A DNA stretch of 37,163 bases from DATJZH01 sp035499215 (GCA_035499215.1 DATJZH010000042.1:1-37163), one strand, 5' to 3'; counted from the stretch's first letter, positions 1-9,774 are shown. Translations and numbers: made by a program. The notes: generated by a model from the sequence alone, not told the origin.

Positions 1-160
1 TATTCACGATGTGTATCCGCTGCCGCCCGGGCTGACGCGAGCGGCCGGATCTGGCCGGGTCCGGCATGCCCGACAGCTGGCACCCATGCGCACTGGGCCG
101 CCCGGCATGTCCATACCGGCACATCGGCTCCGGGCTGCGGGTTCGTGCGTCAGCCCGCGA

Positions 161-2824
161 TCAGCCAGCGGAGCGGTCCCGGCCGGCCGTCTCGCGGTCA
201 ACGGCCCACGCCGCGACCTGGGCGCGGGCCTTGAACCCCAGCTTGGTGAAGATGTTCGCCAGGTGCCGCGCCACGGTGGCCGGGCTGATGCCCAGCCCGG
301 CGGCAATGCCGCGATTAGACAGGCCGCGGGCTACCAGCGTCGCGATCTCGAGCTCGCGTGCCGTCAGCGCCGTCGGCAGGCCGGCGCTGCCGACCGGGCC
401 GGCACCGCCGTCCGTGCTGGCACCGCCGGCCGTGCTGGCACCGCCGGGCACAGCGGTCAGGCCGCCGGCCCGCTGGCCGGCGCCGCTCCGGTCGCCGGAC
501 CCGCCGGTGCCGGACCCGCCGGTGCCGGACCCGCCGAAGCGGGCACTGTCGGCACCGCCGCGACGAGTGTCGGCACGGTGATCGCCGGGCGGCAGCTCCC
601 CGCCGGAATGGCCGATCGCGAGTCGCGCGGCCTCGTCGGCGCTCGTCGCTTTGCCCTCGGCCAGCAGTGTGCCCGCAGCCGCACTTCCCAGCCGGGCCCG
701 CGCGGCCCCGAGCAGCTGCTCCAGCCGCGCCCGCGCCCCGGCTGACGGCGCCTCGCCGGCCGCCTCGAGCAGCGCCAGCGCCGCCCCCTCGATCTTGACC
801 GATCGCACGGCGTCGCCGTGGGCGGCAGCCAGCATGGCCAGTGCCTCGAGGCCGCGCGCGATCGCCAGGCGCTGCCCGCTGGCGAGGCTGAGCTGAAGGC
901 ACTGAGTCAGGCTCGAGCCGGCCAGGTCCAGGTCGCCCTGCGACAGCGCGACCCAGCCGATCCCGGCGAGGCACCGGGCGATCTCTGGCCTGGCGTCGAT
1001 CTGCGCGTAGAGCGTCAGCGCGTCCCCGAAGTGGCGCAGCGCGGCGTCGCCGTCCCCGCGCGCCCTGGCGAGGCCGCCGAGCCCGTACAGCGTCTGCGCC
1101 ACACCCCAGCCGTTGTTATCGCGCAGCACCTCGAGCGCCGTCTCATAAACGCCCTGAGCGTCAGTCAGCTTGCCCAGGCGGGCCATGATCGCAGCCTTGG
1201 TGGCCAGCGCCAGGCCCTCCTCCCAGTCGTCGCCCGCGGCCTTCGCCGCCGCGACCGCGGCCACTGCGCCGGCCAGCGCCTCCTCGTGCCGGCCCGAGCG
1301 CAGGCTGACCAGGGCAAGAACGCGGAGCGCTCCGGCGCTGCGACCGTCAGCCGCGCGGGCGCTGCGGTCCAGGCCCGCCTTGGCGCACTGGGCCGCGGCA
1401 GCATAGTCCTGCTGCTCGAAGGCCAGTTCGGCCCGAAGCATCAGCGCGCGGGCCCGCACTTGCGCGGGAACCTCGCGATCGAGGCACAGCATGCGATCGA
1501 ACCAGCCGGCGCCCTCGGTCACGTCGCCACGGGCCACCCAGGGCGCGCGCAGCGCCGAGCACATCCGCAGGCCCTCGGCCGCGTCGCCGCGCTCCAGGCA
1601 CACTGACAGCGCCACCCGGAAATTCGCTCGCTCGGCCCCGACCCTGTTGTACAGCGCTACCCGCTCGGGCCACGGCGGGTCGCCGCGGGTGAAGGCCAGG
1701 TCCACGACTCCCTCGACCAGCCGCAGCAGGTAGTCGCGATGCCGCCGCAACATCTCGGCCGCCTCGCCGGAAGCGGCAAGCCGGCCCATCGCATACTCCC
1801 GGATGGTGTCGAGCAGCCGGTAGCGCGTGACGCTGTCGAGCTCGCCGTCGAGCGTGACCAGAGACTTGTCGATCAGCGCGGCAAGCAGGCCGAGCACCCG
1901 GCCGGCCGGAATCTCGCCGTCGCCGCAGACTTGCTCGGCCATCTCCAGGTTCCACCCGGAGAACACCGACAGCCGGCGCAGCAGGACCTGCTCGGCCTCG
2001 GTCAGCAGGTCATAGCTCCAGTCGACCGCTGCCCGCAGGGTCTGCTGCCGCGGCGGAGCCGTCCGGTCACCGGAGGCGAGCAGCTGGAACCGGTTATCCA
2101 GCCGGGACGCGATCTCCTCCACCGAGAGCGCCCGGACCCTGGCGGCCGCCAGCTCGATCGCCAGCGGCATTCCGTCCAGGGTCCGGCAGATCTGCGCCAC
2201 GGCGGCTATGTTCTCCGCGCCGAGCACGAAACCCGGCCGCGCAGCCGCCGCGCGCTCGGCGAACAGACGCACCGCCTCCTGCCCGGGCAGCTCCTCCCGG
2301 TCCGGGCCGCGGCCGGGCATTCCCGGCAGCTCAAGCGGCGGCACCCGCCACGCGGTCTCGCCGCGAACCCGCAGCGGCTCCCTGCTCGTCGCGATCATCC
2401 GCAGTTCCGGGCATGCGGCCAGCAGCTGCACCACCAGAGCCGCGCAGCCGTCAACCAGGTGCTCGCAGGTGTCGAGGATCAGCAGCGCCCGCCGCTGCCG
2501 CAGCGCGTCGGCGAGCGTATCAGCCAGCAGCCTGTCGAGTTCTTCCCTGATGCCCAGCGTCGCGGCGACGCGCTGGACGAGCATTCCGGGATCGGTGGTG
2601 TCGGCGAGCTCGACCAGCCACGCGCCGTCGGGATAGCCGGGCGCCAGCTGGCCGGCGATCCGCAGCGCCAGCCGCGTCTTGCCGATCCCGCCCGGCCCGC
2701 ACAAGGTGAGCGCCCGCACGTCCGTGAGCAGCCTCGACAGTTCGCCGAGGTCGCGCTCCCGGCCGACGAAGCTGTTCGGCTCGGCCGGCAGGTTGCCGAT
2801 GCCTACCGCGATATGAGAGGTCAT
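161..2824 (-). CDS. LuxR-family transcriptional regulator with STAND/NB-ARC-type ATPase and TPR-like region
   Basis: An 887-residue regulator expected to couple nucleotide and ligand sensing to DNA binding. The N-terminal NTPase has a Walker A motif GPGGIGKT at residues 43-50 and a Walker B-like stretch LLILDTCEHL. A long alpha-helical TPR-like middle follows. The last ~65 residues form a LuxR/GerE helix-turn-helix (LTARELEIATLVARG, then a recognition helix around SPATVARHLANI). Between the TPR region and the HTH lies a Gly/Ser/Thr-rich low-complexity linker coded by tandem repeats. The ATG at 2824 has AGGA close upstream and directly precedes the conserved NSFVGRERDL block, so no longer N-terminus is needed. 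The gene lies 97 bp downstream of the GH38 gene on the same strand. A paralogue with the same layout sits at 30542-33100. The family is known for regulators such as MalT and the actinomycete LAL-type proteins. The ligand and targets cannot be read from the sequence. Confidence 0.9.
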   Translation of the reverse strand: MTSHIAVGIGNLPAEPNSFVGRERDLGELSRLLTDVRALTLCGPGGIGKTRLALRIAGQLAPGYPDGAWLVELADTTDPGMLVQRVAATLGIREELDRLLADTLADALRQRRALLILDTCEHLVDGCAALVVQLLAACPELRMIATSREPLRVRGETAWRVPPLELPGMPGRGPDREELPGQEAVRLFAERAAAARPGFVLGAENIAAVAQICRTLDGMPLAIELAAARVRALSVEEIASRLDNRFQLLASGDRTAPPRQQTLRAAVDWSYDLLTEAEQVLLRRLSVFSGWNLEMAEQVCGDGEIPAGRVLGLLAALIDKSLVTLDGELDSVTRYRLLDTIREYAMGRLAASGEAAEMLRRHRDYLLRLVEGVVDLAFTRGDPPWPERVALYNRVGAERANFRVALSVCLERGDAAEGLRMCSALRAPWVARGDVTEGAGWFDRMLCLDREVPAQVRARALMLRAELAFEQQDYAAAAQCAKAGLDRSARAADGRSAGALRVLALVSLRSGRHEEALAGAVAAVAAAKAAGDDWEEGLALATKAAIMARLGKLTDAQGVYETALEVLRDNNGWGVAQTLYGLGGLARARGDGDAALRHFGDALTLYAQIDARPEIARCLAGIGWVALSQGDLDLAGSSLTQCLQLSLASGQRLAIARGLEALAMLAAAHGDAVRSVKIEGAALALLEAAGEAPSAGARARLEQLLGAARARLGSAAAGTLLAEGKATSADEAARLAIGHSGGELPPGDHRADTRRGGADSARFGGSGTGGSGTGGSGDRSGAGQRAGGLTAVPGGASTAGGASTDGGAGPVGSAGLPTALTARELEIATLVARGLSNRGIAAGLGISPATVARHLANIFTKLGFKARAQVAAWAVDRETAGRDRSAG
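371..545 (-). repeat. Short GC-rich tandem repeats in the linker of the LuxR regulator
   Basis: Two tandem blocks lie in the coding sequence. Around 400-450 there are copies of a GTGCTGGCACCGCCG-like unit. Around 495-540 there are about three copies of the 15-bp unit GGTGCCGGACCCGCC. They encode GGAST/GGSGTG-type flexible linker repeats between the TPR region and the HTH. Length variation between strains by slippage would be expected, but this is inferred. Confidence 0.7.
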
Positions 2825-2921
2825 GGTTCCTGGAGTGAGATAGCCGTTCCCTCAGTCTGTCATCGGCGGCCCATCAGCGGCACCACACGCGGGAATACGG
2901 CTGATGCGCAAGGGCGCCCGG

Positions 2922-5900
2922 TCAGCGGCAGACGGTCACGGCAACCGGCTCGGTGTAGCGGACCCGGCCGAAGTACATCACCTTGACGATGGCCCACCAG
3001 TGCTGACCGGGCCGGGCGGCCGCGGGCACGGTCACGGCGAACCTGACCGTCGCGGTGGCCCCGGCGCTGGCACTGAACCCCTGCGTCCAGGGCCGGGCCT
3101 GATCCCAGCTTCCGAATGGCGAGACCAGCTGAGCCTCGCCCCGCAGCGCCGAGGCCGTGGCGTTACGCAGGCTGACCGCGATCTCGCCAGCCTCGCCGGC
3201 CCGCAGCAGCAGCTCCCGGACGGACAGCGTCAGCTCGGCCTCGGCAGCGAGCGCCTGATGATCAGCCTCCTGCCGCGAGATGAGCCCCGCCGGCGACGGG
3301 GCACACGACGGCACGGCGGGGCCGCCGATGGTGACGAGAGCGGCGTCCTCGACCAGCTGGCCCAGGTGGTCGAGGATCTGCGCGGCGACGAAGTACCGGC
3401 CGGCCGGCGCGCCCTGGCACGCTCGGACGGTCAAGTCCCAGCCGGCATGTCCGTGGCCGTGCAGCCGGAAGGACAGCGGCCCGGCCGGCTCGACCAGCAC
3501 GCCCGCCGGGACCTGCAGGCGGACCGTGCCGTCAGCGGCGCCGGGGCCGGCGCTGACAGTGAGCCGCAGCCGGCCGGCGCTCTCCCGGCCGGCGCTGTCC
3601 CGGCCCGGGGCCAGGGCCAGCGTGCCCGGCGAGAGATGGACCGCAACCGGCATATTGCCGGCCGGGGCCGGTCCCTTGCCGTGCAGCCAGTACCGGGCAT
3701 AGACGGGCTGGGCCGGCTCGGGCCGTGGCGCCCCGGGCCGGCCAGCCGAACTGGCCAGGCCAGCCTGGCCGGGAACAGCCAGGCCAGCAGCGGCACCCGG
3801 GCCGGCCATGGCAGGCGTGACGGCGAGCGTCACGACACCCGCAGCGGGCAGCTCAGCCACGACAGCGCCGTCTCGCACCGGCAGCGGCTCGCCCTCGCTG
3901 TCCTCGCACAGGCCGCTGCGCCGCGCGGCGGTCACCGCGGTGAACAGGCGCATGCTCGCGGTGGTCGCCGTGGCGAGCCCCGACAGGTCCCGCAGCCGCA
4001 CGGTCACGCCGTCCTCGGGTCTGGGCTGCGCACCGGGCGCAAGGGGGTTGCCGCGCGGCTTCAGCGCGGCAAGCGTCGCGGTGTCCGGCTCGGTGCCTGC
4101 CAGGCTCGCCCGGGCGGGCAGCGGGCCCGCGTGCAGGTCCGTTGCGCGGGCCAGCAGGTCGTGGTTATAGTCCTGCCCGGCGAGCGGGAATCGTGCGCTG
4201 CGCCAGTCGCCCGGTCCCGCGGTGAGCGCGTACTCGAAGGTGTGACTCCAGTGCTGCCAGGCGAAGCTGCTGCCGTCCGGCGCCGTGCGCTTGTCCCCGT
4301 CGATCCAGACGCCGCATGGCCACGAGCTGCAGGAGCGCATCAGCGAGATGGCCAGCACGCCGTCGGGGGAGACCAGGCTGCTGGGGGTGCCGCGGTTCAG
4401 CAGCGCAACCGAGTGGCCGGCCAGCGCGGTGCCGGCGGAGCCAGCCGCTGCCTGGCCGGCGGGGATGGCAGCCGCGTCCGCGGGAACCTCGATGACAGCA
4501 TCGGCGAGATCATCGGCCAGCGCCGCGGCCGCCGCCTCCATATCCTGTCCCGCGACGATGAGCACGGGCAGGTCACGCACGCCGCGCACGTCGGCACCTG
4601 GCGCGAAAGCGTCCTGCCTGCTGCGCGACCCCGGCACCCAGACCCGCGCCGCGCCCGTGGCCGCGAGCTGGCTGGCCAGCGCCGCGGCGGCAGGTGCCGC
4701 CGAGGCGAGAACCGCCGCGGTGACCGCGTTCTGCTCCGGGCCGCCGAGCGTGATGCGGAAATCCGGCAGATTCGAATCGATCTCGATTGCGCCGTACCGC
4801 GGGCGATCCGGCGTCGAGCAGGTCGCCGTCACGCCGCACCGGGCCAGCGCCGCGAGGATGTCGCGCACCGACTCCCGCGAGCCGCAGCTGCGCGCCTGCC
4901 GGCTGGCGGATGCACCCGCCGTTGCGCCCGGCCGGGCTGGGACTTGCGGCGTGATCACCTCGGCCACCCCGATCGCCTGCAGCTGCCGCCGGCCATCGGG
5001 CCCGGTGAGCGCCAGCCGGGCGGTGGAGCCCAGGCCGAACCACTCATGCGCCGGATTGTCGAGCGTGTAGGGGTGCTCGGCCACGTCCGTCTCGGCGGTG
5101 CCGAACGGACGCCCGATCACCGAGACTGCTGTCTGGTATACCGGCAGGCCGCCAGCCACGTTCGCCGGGAAGGCGACCCGCAGCAGGTGATCATGGCCGA
5201 TAGAGCCGTCCACGTGGGTGCGGAACTCGATCCGGTCGCCGCCGTCCCACAGCAGGGTCTCCTGGGTCACCCGCAGGCCGCCCAGTGCCAGCTCGGCGAC
5301 AAGGCGGCTGCCGACCGGGGACCGCTCGGCGCGCAGCCGGGCCGGGCCGCGCGCCGACCCTGTTCCCGGCCCCTTCGGGCACAGCAGCCAGGGCCCTTCC
5401 CGCCAGCGCGGGTGCGCTGGGTGCTCCTCCTGCAGGACCAGCTCGTTCCCGGCCCCGGTCAGCAGCTCGGTACCGGAGCGCTTGTCGAGGATCCGCGCGA
5501 GCGTGCCGCCGCGGCCTGGATCAGCGGTGACAGCGAAGGCCTCGTTCTCGATGGTGCTGCCGTCGAGCGGCTGCCAGCCCGCCGCTGCTGGCGCTGCCTG
5601 CGGCGGCCCTGCCGCCGACGGCAGCGCCAGATAGGTCCGGTAGCCGACAGCGGGCACCTCCGCCGCGCGGAAAGTCAGCGTGATCGCCGCCAGCGAGCTG
5701 TCCCGATGCCGCGCTGTGCCCTCGGCCAGGAACGGCACCGGCGCTCCCGCGTCGTCCCGCAGCTCCAGCCAGCCGGCGCCGGGGCGGCTGAACTGCAGCA
5801 CGATCCTGACGAGGCCCGCCCTGGCCATCGACAGGGAGTTCACCACGACGATCGCGACCGGCGCCGGGTCCTGCGCACTGCCGGCCAGGGCGCCGGTCCC

Positions 5901-7514
5901 GCCCGCGGCATCCGCGCCGTCGGCGCCGTCAGCGCCATGGCCCGCAGCGGCCCGGCGGGCGACGGCGGCCGTGTCCGCCCGGCCTGCCAGGTAGCCAATC
6001 GCGTCGCGGCGCGCCGCGTCGCCGCGCTCGTAGGCTTCCCGCCAGCCCGCCAGCAGATCCAGGTAGACCTGGTCGCCCTCGGTTCCGGTGATCGCGTCAT
6101 GATGGGCGCCGAAGACCAGCTGGTGCCAGGCCTTGTCGAGGCTTGCCGCCGGGTACTGCGCCCCGGCCAGCCAGGCCAGCGTGGCCAGCCGCTCGGCGTC
6201 CAGCACGGCCGTCTCTGCCGCGCGCTGGCCCTGCTTGGTGTCGATGAACGAGACGTCCTTGCCGGTGTAGACCGGGTTCATATCCCTGGTCTGCGGCGTG
6301 ATCCAGACATCGCGGTCGGCAGCGTCCCGGCGGACGGCGGCGAAGAATTCCCGCGGCAGCGCGGTGACGAAACGTGGCCAGGCGTAGCGTGCGTTCCAGT
6401 CCCGGTGGATCGCCGTGGCCCACCGGGACGGGATGACGTGGTCGCCGCCGACCGGAAGCAGCACGTTGCGGGTCGCCGCCACCGGCGCCAGCTGGCGGAA
6501 CTGCTCATAGGCGTCGCGCTCGGCGGCTGCCAGATCGGCGGCATGCTGGGTCCCCCAGCCGGCGGAGTAGTGGTTGGCCATGTAGCTGGTCAGCAGGCCG
6601 GTGCCAGCGGGGGCAAGCCACTCGAACTCGGCCGCGAACTGCATGAGCCGGTTGTCGCCCGCCGAGCGTGCCGGGCCCCACTGGTGGAATGGCCCCCGTG
6701 CCCAGGACGACTCGGTCAGTCCCGCCGCTGCCATCAGGCCCGGGTAGGCCGGGTCGAAGCCGAACGCATCCAGCATCCAGGAGACCCGCGGGCTGCCGCC
6801 GAGGACGTCACGCTGGTAGGCGATGCCGTAGACCGCGTTGCGGATGGTGGACTCAGCGCAGGTCAGATTGGTGTTCGGCTCGTTGTAGCTGCCGCCGACG
6901 AGCTCGATCCGGCCCGCCGCGATGAGATCGCGGAGGGCCTGCCGGTCCTCCGGATGCGCGTCGAAGTGCGGTTTGAGGTAGTCGATCTCAGCCAGCACGA
7001 ACTTGTAATCGGGGTCGGTCCTGGCAGCGTCGAGATGCAGCCGGACGAGCTCGAACGCCGTCCGCACCTGCGGCAGCTCGCCGTCGCCGCCCGGCAGGAT
7101 CAGCCGCGACTGCAGGAACTGCCCCTGGGTGTTCCACCACACCGGGTCGTAGTGGAAGTGACTGACCATCCACATGGTCCAGCCCGGCTCGGCGACGGTC
7201 ATCTCCGCCTGCGTCTCAGCCCGGGCGCTCGCCCCCGCCGCGATAACCGTCACCGCGCGGATGCTGCCAGGCGGCGCCGGGGCGGCGACCTGGACGCCGA
7301 CCTCGGCTGTGATCTGGGCACCCGGCTGCAGGCCCGCGATCACCGCTGGCTCTGGCGTCGTCACCCCGGTGCCGGCAACCCGCACGGCGATCGCCGCGGC
7401 CGGGTCCCGGATGACGCCCGGGCCCTCGTTGGCAAGCGTCACGCGCACGATCTGCAGCGGGCGGCCAGCGGTTCGGGCGAACAGATCGGTAGAGACAACA
7501 CCGCTGATCCGCAT
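2922..7514 (-). CDS. Glycoside hydrolase family 38 (alpha-mannosidase-like) multidomain protein
   Basis: A retaining alpha-mannosidase-type enzyme of about 1530 residues, longer than the usual ~1000. The N-terminal ~110 residues look like a beta-sandwich. The GH38 catalytic domain follows, with the zinc-site motif HFHYD (His121, Asp123), the nucleophile-type Asp249 in LDAFGFDP, and HHDAITG at 471-477. These match the metal ligands and nucleophile known for the family. The middle and C-terminal parts hold beta-rich segments resembling the GH38 C-terminal and NEW3-like domains (for example AARPGQHWWAIVKV near the end). No signal peptide or membrane segment is visible, so the protein is probably cytoplasmic. 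The ATG at 7514 is preferred because it starts just before the first beta strand. A GTG at 7553 is possible, and neither has a strong ribosome binding site. It is divergent from a LacI-type regulator, which suggests control by a sugar ligand. Substrate linkage is unknown. Confidence 0.88.
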   Translation of the reverse strand: MRISGVVSTDLFARTAGRPLQIVRVTLANEGPGVIRDPAAAIAVRVAGTGVTTPEPAVIAGLQPGAQITAEVGVQVAAPAPPGSIRAVTVIAAGASARAETQAEMTVAEPGWTMWMVSHFHYDPVWWNTQGQFLQSRLILPGGDGELPQVRTAFELVRLHLDAARTDPDYKFVLAEIDYLKPHFDAHPEDRQALRDLIAAGRIELVGGSYNEPNTNLTCAESTIRNAVYGIAYQRDVLGGSPRVSWMLDAFGFDPAYPGLMAAAGLTESSWARGPFHQWGPARSAGDNRLMQFAAEFEWLAPAGTGLLTSYMANHYSAGWGTQHAADLAAAERDAYEQFRQLAPVAATRNVLLPVGGDHVIPSRWATAIHRDWNARYAWPRFVTALPREFFAAVRRDAADRDVWITPQTRDMNPVYTGKDVSFIDTKQGQRAAETAVLDAERLATLAWLAGAQYPAASLDKAWHQLVFGAHHDAITGTEGDQVYLDLLAGWREAYERGDAARRDAIGYLAGRADTAAVARRAAAGHGADGADGADAAGGTGALAGSAQDPAPVAIVVVNSLSMARAGLVRIVLQFSRPGAGWLELRDDAGAPVPFLAEGTARHRDSSLAAITLTFRAAEVPAVGYRTYLALPSAAGPPQAAPAAAGWQPLDGSTIENEAFAVTADPGRGGTLARILDKRSGTELLTGAGNELVLQEEHPAHPRWREGPWLLCPKGPGTGSARGPARLRAERSPVGSRLVAELALGGLRVTQETLLWDGGDRIEFRTHVDGSIGHDHLLRVAFPANVAGGLPVYQTAVSVIGRPFGTAETDVAEHPYTLDNPAHEWFGLGSTARLALTGPDGRRQLQAIGVAEVITPQVPARPGATAGASASRQARSCGSRESVRDILAALARCGVTATCSTPDRPRYGAIEIDSNLPDFRITLGGPEQNAVTAAVLASAAPAAAALASQLAATGAARVWVPGSRSRQDAFAPGADVRGVRDLPVLIVAGQDMEAAAAALADDLADAVIEVPADAAAIPAGQAAAGSAGTALAGHSVALLNRGTPSSLVSPDGVLAISLMRSCSSWPCGVWIDGDKRTAPDGSSFAWQHWSHTFEYALTAGPGDWRSARFPLAGQDYNHDLLARATDLHAGPLPARASLAGTEPDTATLAALKPRGNPLAPGAQPRPEDGVTVRLRDLSGLATATTASMRLFTAVTAARRSGLCEDSEGEPLPVRDGAVVAELPAAGVVTLAVTPAMAGPGAAAGLAVPGQAGLASSAGRPGAPRPEPAQPVYARYWLHGKGPAPAGNMPVAVHLSPGTLALAPGRDSAGRESAGRLRLTVSAGPGAADGTVRLQVPAGVLVEPAGPLSFRLHGHGHAGWDLTVRACQGAPAGRYFVAAQILDHLGQLVEDAALVTIGGPAVPSCAPSPAGLISRQEADHQALAAEAELTLSVRELLLRAGEAGEIAVSLRNATASALRGEAQLVSPFGSWDQARPWTQGFSASAGATATVRFAVTVPAAARPGQHWWAIVKVMYFGRVRYTEPVAVTVCR

Positions 7515-7678
7515 GAGGTCATGGTCGCACGCAGCCCGCGCTCCCGGTTGCACCCCGGCCGGACCCGGCAGCTTGCCCGATCACCGGGCCAGATAGAATG
7601 CCGGTTGGTCAGCAGTCTGCGGCATGCCGGGAGCACGCGGCCCAGGGCGCTGCGCGGGAACCGGGGAGGGTGAGCGCC
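7515..7678. promoter_or_regulatory. Divergent GH38/LacI control region with palindrome
   Basis: This 164-bp spacer lies between the divergent GH38 and lacI-type genes. On the plus strand there is a possible promoter TTGCCC (7573-7578), 15 bp, TAGAAT (7594-7599); the spacer is shorter than usual. A perfect 10-bp palindrome CGGCATGCCG occupies 7620-7629, and ATGCCGG occurs as a direct repeat at 7598-7604 and 7624-7630. A LacI-family dimer could bind here. The centre is AT rather than the CG seen in most LacI operators, so this is only a candidate. Confidence 0.4.
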
Positions 7679-8710
7679 ATGCCCGACCCGCCGGTCACGC
7701 TCCGGGATGTCGCGCAGCGGGCGGGCGTCCATCCGGCGACCGCCTCGCGTGCGCTCAACCCGCAGACCCGGCTGCTGGTCAGCGAGGAAACAGCCAAGCG
7801 CGTCCTCGCCGCGGCGGCATCGCTTGATTACCGCCCGAACGCTGTTGCGCGCAGCCTGCGGACCAGGCGGTCGCACACGATCGGCGTCCTCATCCCCGAT
7901 CTCAACAATCCGCTCTTCCCGCCCATCGTCCGCGGCCTGGAGGACCGGCTGGCGGCTGACGGCTACATCGCGCTGATCGGCAACACCGACTCCGACGATG
8001 ATCGCGAAAGGACGCTGTTCGAGCAGATGCGGGTGCGCCACGTCGACGGCTACGTGCTGGCCACCGCCCGCCTGGGCAGCCTGCTGCTCGCCGAGGCCGC
8101 ACGGGCAGGGCTCGCGGTGGTGCTGATGAACCGGCTGGCCGAGGACTACAGCTTTCCGTCAGTCTCGGTAGACAACGAGCGCGGCATCCGGATGGCTGTC
8201 GCGCACCTGACCGGGCTGGGGCACCGCAGGATCGGCCATATCGCCGGGCCGCAGGATGTCTCCACCGGGCTGAGCCGGTACCGGGGCTTCATCGAGGCGA
8301 TCCGGGCCGACGGCCTCGAGGTGGATCCGGCTCTGGTCGCGCACGCCAGGGCATTTTCCATCGAGGAGGGCTACCGGTGCGCCCGGCAGCTGCTCGGCCG
8401 GCCGGTCCGGTGCACGGCGATCGCCGCGGCCAACGACATGCTGGCGGTCGGCTGCTACCGCGCCCTGGAGGAAGCCGGGCTGAGCTGCCCGGCTGACGTC
8501 TCGCTGGTCGGGTTCAACGACATGCCATTCATCGACCGGCTCCGGCCGCCGCTGACCACTGTCCGGTTCCCGCACTACCAGGTGGGCACGGAGGCTGCGC
8601 AGCTCCTGCTGGAGCGGATCGCCGGGCGGGACGGCCCCGTCAAGATCCTCTACCTGGCCCCCGAACTCATCATCAGGGGATCCGCGGCGCCGCCGGCCGA
8701 GGCGTCCTGA
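7679..8710 (+). CDS. LacI-family transcriptional regulator
   Basis: A 343-residue repressor-type protein. The N-terminal HTH (VTLRDVAQRAGVHPATASRALN) is followed by the hinge region RPNAVARSLRTRRS and a periplasmic-binding-protein-like effector domain (TIGVLIPDLNNPLFPPIV, GHRRIGHIAG, VSLVGFNDMPF). The ATG at 7679 has GGAGGG 8 bp upstream and puts the HTH at residue 6, as usual. An in-frame GTG at 7670 is an alternative; the longer frame from 7598 is unlikely. The gene is divergent from the GH38 mannosidase, so a mannoside-derived sugar is a reasonable effector, but that is inference. The oxidoreductase at 8788 follows on the same strand. Confidence 0.93.
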   Translation: MPDPPVTLRDVAQRAGVHPATASRALNPQTRLLVSEETAKRVLAAAASLDYRPNAVARSLRTRRSHTIGVLIPDLNNPLFPPIVRGLEDRLAADGYIALIGNTDSDDDRERTLFEQMRVRHVDGYVLATARLGSLLLAEAARAGLAVVLMNRLAEDYSFPSVSVDNERGIRMAVAHLTGLGHRRIGHIAGPQDVSTGLSRYRGFIEAIRADGLEVDPALVAHARAFSIEEGYRCARQLLGRPVRCTAIAAANDMLAVGCYRALEEAGLSCPADVSLVGFNDMPFIDRLRPPLTTVRFPHYQVGTEAAQLLLERIAGRDGPVKILYLAPELIIRGSAAPPAEAS

Positions 8711-8787
8711 CCACCCGGGACGCGCCGTTGACAAGGACGGGATCAGTGCGGAACGCTCGATCGGCAAACGATTGTGAGGCGGCCACG

Positions 8788-9753
8788 ATGACCGGGCAAG
8801 GATTGGACCGTCGGCTTGGCTGGCTCGGAACCGGCCGGATGGGCGCGGCCCTCGCGGCACGGCTGCTGGCCCGCGGATGTGACGTCTCCGTCTGCAACCG
8901 GACGAAAGCAAAGGCCGGGGCACTCGCCGCAGCAGGGGCGAAGGTCGTCGACTCGGCAGCCGACCTGGGCGGCGCCGACATCGTCTTCGTCACCGTGGGC
9001 TCGTCTCAGGATCTGATCGACGCGGTGCTCGGTCCCGGCGGGCTCATCGACGGCGCGGCGGCGCCCGCCATCGTGGTCGACTGCTCGACGGTCTCGGCCG
9101 AGGCATCGCTGCACATCAGGAAGCGACTGGAGGCGCGCGGCAGCGCACTGCTGGCCGGCCCGCTCATGGGCAATCCGAGCGTGGCGCGGGCAGGGCGGCT
9201 GACCCTGGCGGTCTCTGGCCCGCGGAGCGCCTACGACGAGGCCGGTCCCTACCTCGGACTGCTCGGCGCCGGGGCTACTTACGTCGGCGAGGGGGAGGTC
9301 GCCCGGATCGTCAAGCTCTGCCACAACCTCTTCCTCGGCGTGGTCACCCAGTCGCTGGCGGAAGTGACCATCCTGGCCGAGAAATCCGGGGTCAGCAGGC
9401 AGGCATTCCTGGCCTGCCTGAACAACAGCGTCATGGGCTCGGCGTTCATCAGGTACAAGACGCCGGCGCTGGTGAACCTGGATTTCCATCCGACGTTCAC
9501 CGGGGAGCAGCTGCGCAAGGATTTCGACCTCGGGCTGGCAGCGGCGCGCGAGCGCGAGGTGCCGCTCCCGCTGGCCGCGGTGGTCCACCAGCTGGTGCAG
9601 AGCCTCGTCGGGCATGGCTACGGCGACCAGGACTTCGCCGCATTGCTGCGACTGCAGGCGCAGTCGGCAGGACTCGCGCTGGCCAGCGAGGAAGCAGATG
9701 TCGACGACGGGCTGGCGCCCGACAATCCGGGCGGGGGCGAGCAGATCCGGTGA
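8788..9753 (+). CDS. NAD(P)-dependent oxidoreductase, 3-hydroxyisobutyrate dehydrogenase family
   Basis: A 321-residue beta-hydroxyacid dehydrogenase. The Rossmann motif GTGRMG lies at residues 14-19. NRTK at 37-40 after the second strand favours NADP(H). The catalytic lysine is expected at Lys176 in KLCHN, and a conserved KDFDLGL stretch occurs in the C-terminal helical domain. The substrate loop is GPLMGNP instead of the common DAPVSGG, so the substrate probably differs from 3-hydroxyisobutyrate. The ATG at 8788 has GAGG 8 bp upstream. A TTG at 8728 is in frame, but it overlaps a perfect TTGACA hexamer (8728-8733) that could be a -35 element; no convincing -10 follows. The gene lies 77 bp after lacI and converges with the acetyltransferase gene, 21 bp away. 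Confidence 0.9.
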   Translation: MTGQGLDRRLGWLGTGRMGAALAARLLARGCDVSVCNRTKAKAGALAAAGAKVVDSAADLGGADIVFVTVGSSQDLIDAVLGPGGLIDGAAAPAIVVDCSTVSAEASLHIRKRLEARGSALLAGPLMGNPSVARAGRLTLAVSGPRSAYDEAGPYLGLLGAGATYVGEGEVARIVKLCHNLFLGVVTQSLAEVTILAEKSGVSRQAFLACLNNSVMGSAFIRYKTPALVNLDFHPTFTGEQLRKDFDLGLAAAREREVPLPLAAVVHQLVQSLVGHGYGDQDFAALLRLQAQSAGLALASEEADVDDGLAPDNPGGGEQIR

Positions 9754-9774
9754 GCCCCGCCTGCTGCCCGGCCG

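Noticed and set aside
8728..8787. TTG start of the oxidoreductase
   Set aside because: The ATG at 8788 has a good ribosome binding site and begins near the Rossmann motif; the TTG is part of a TTGACA hexamer.
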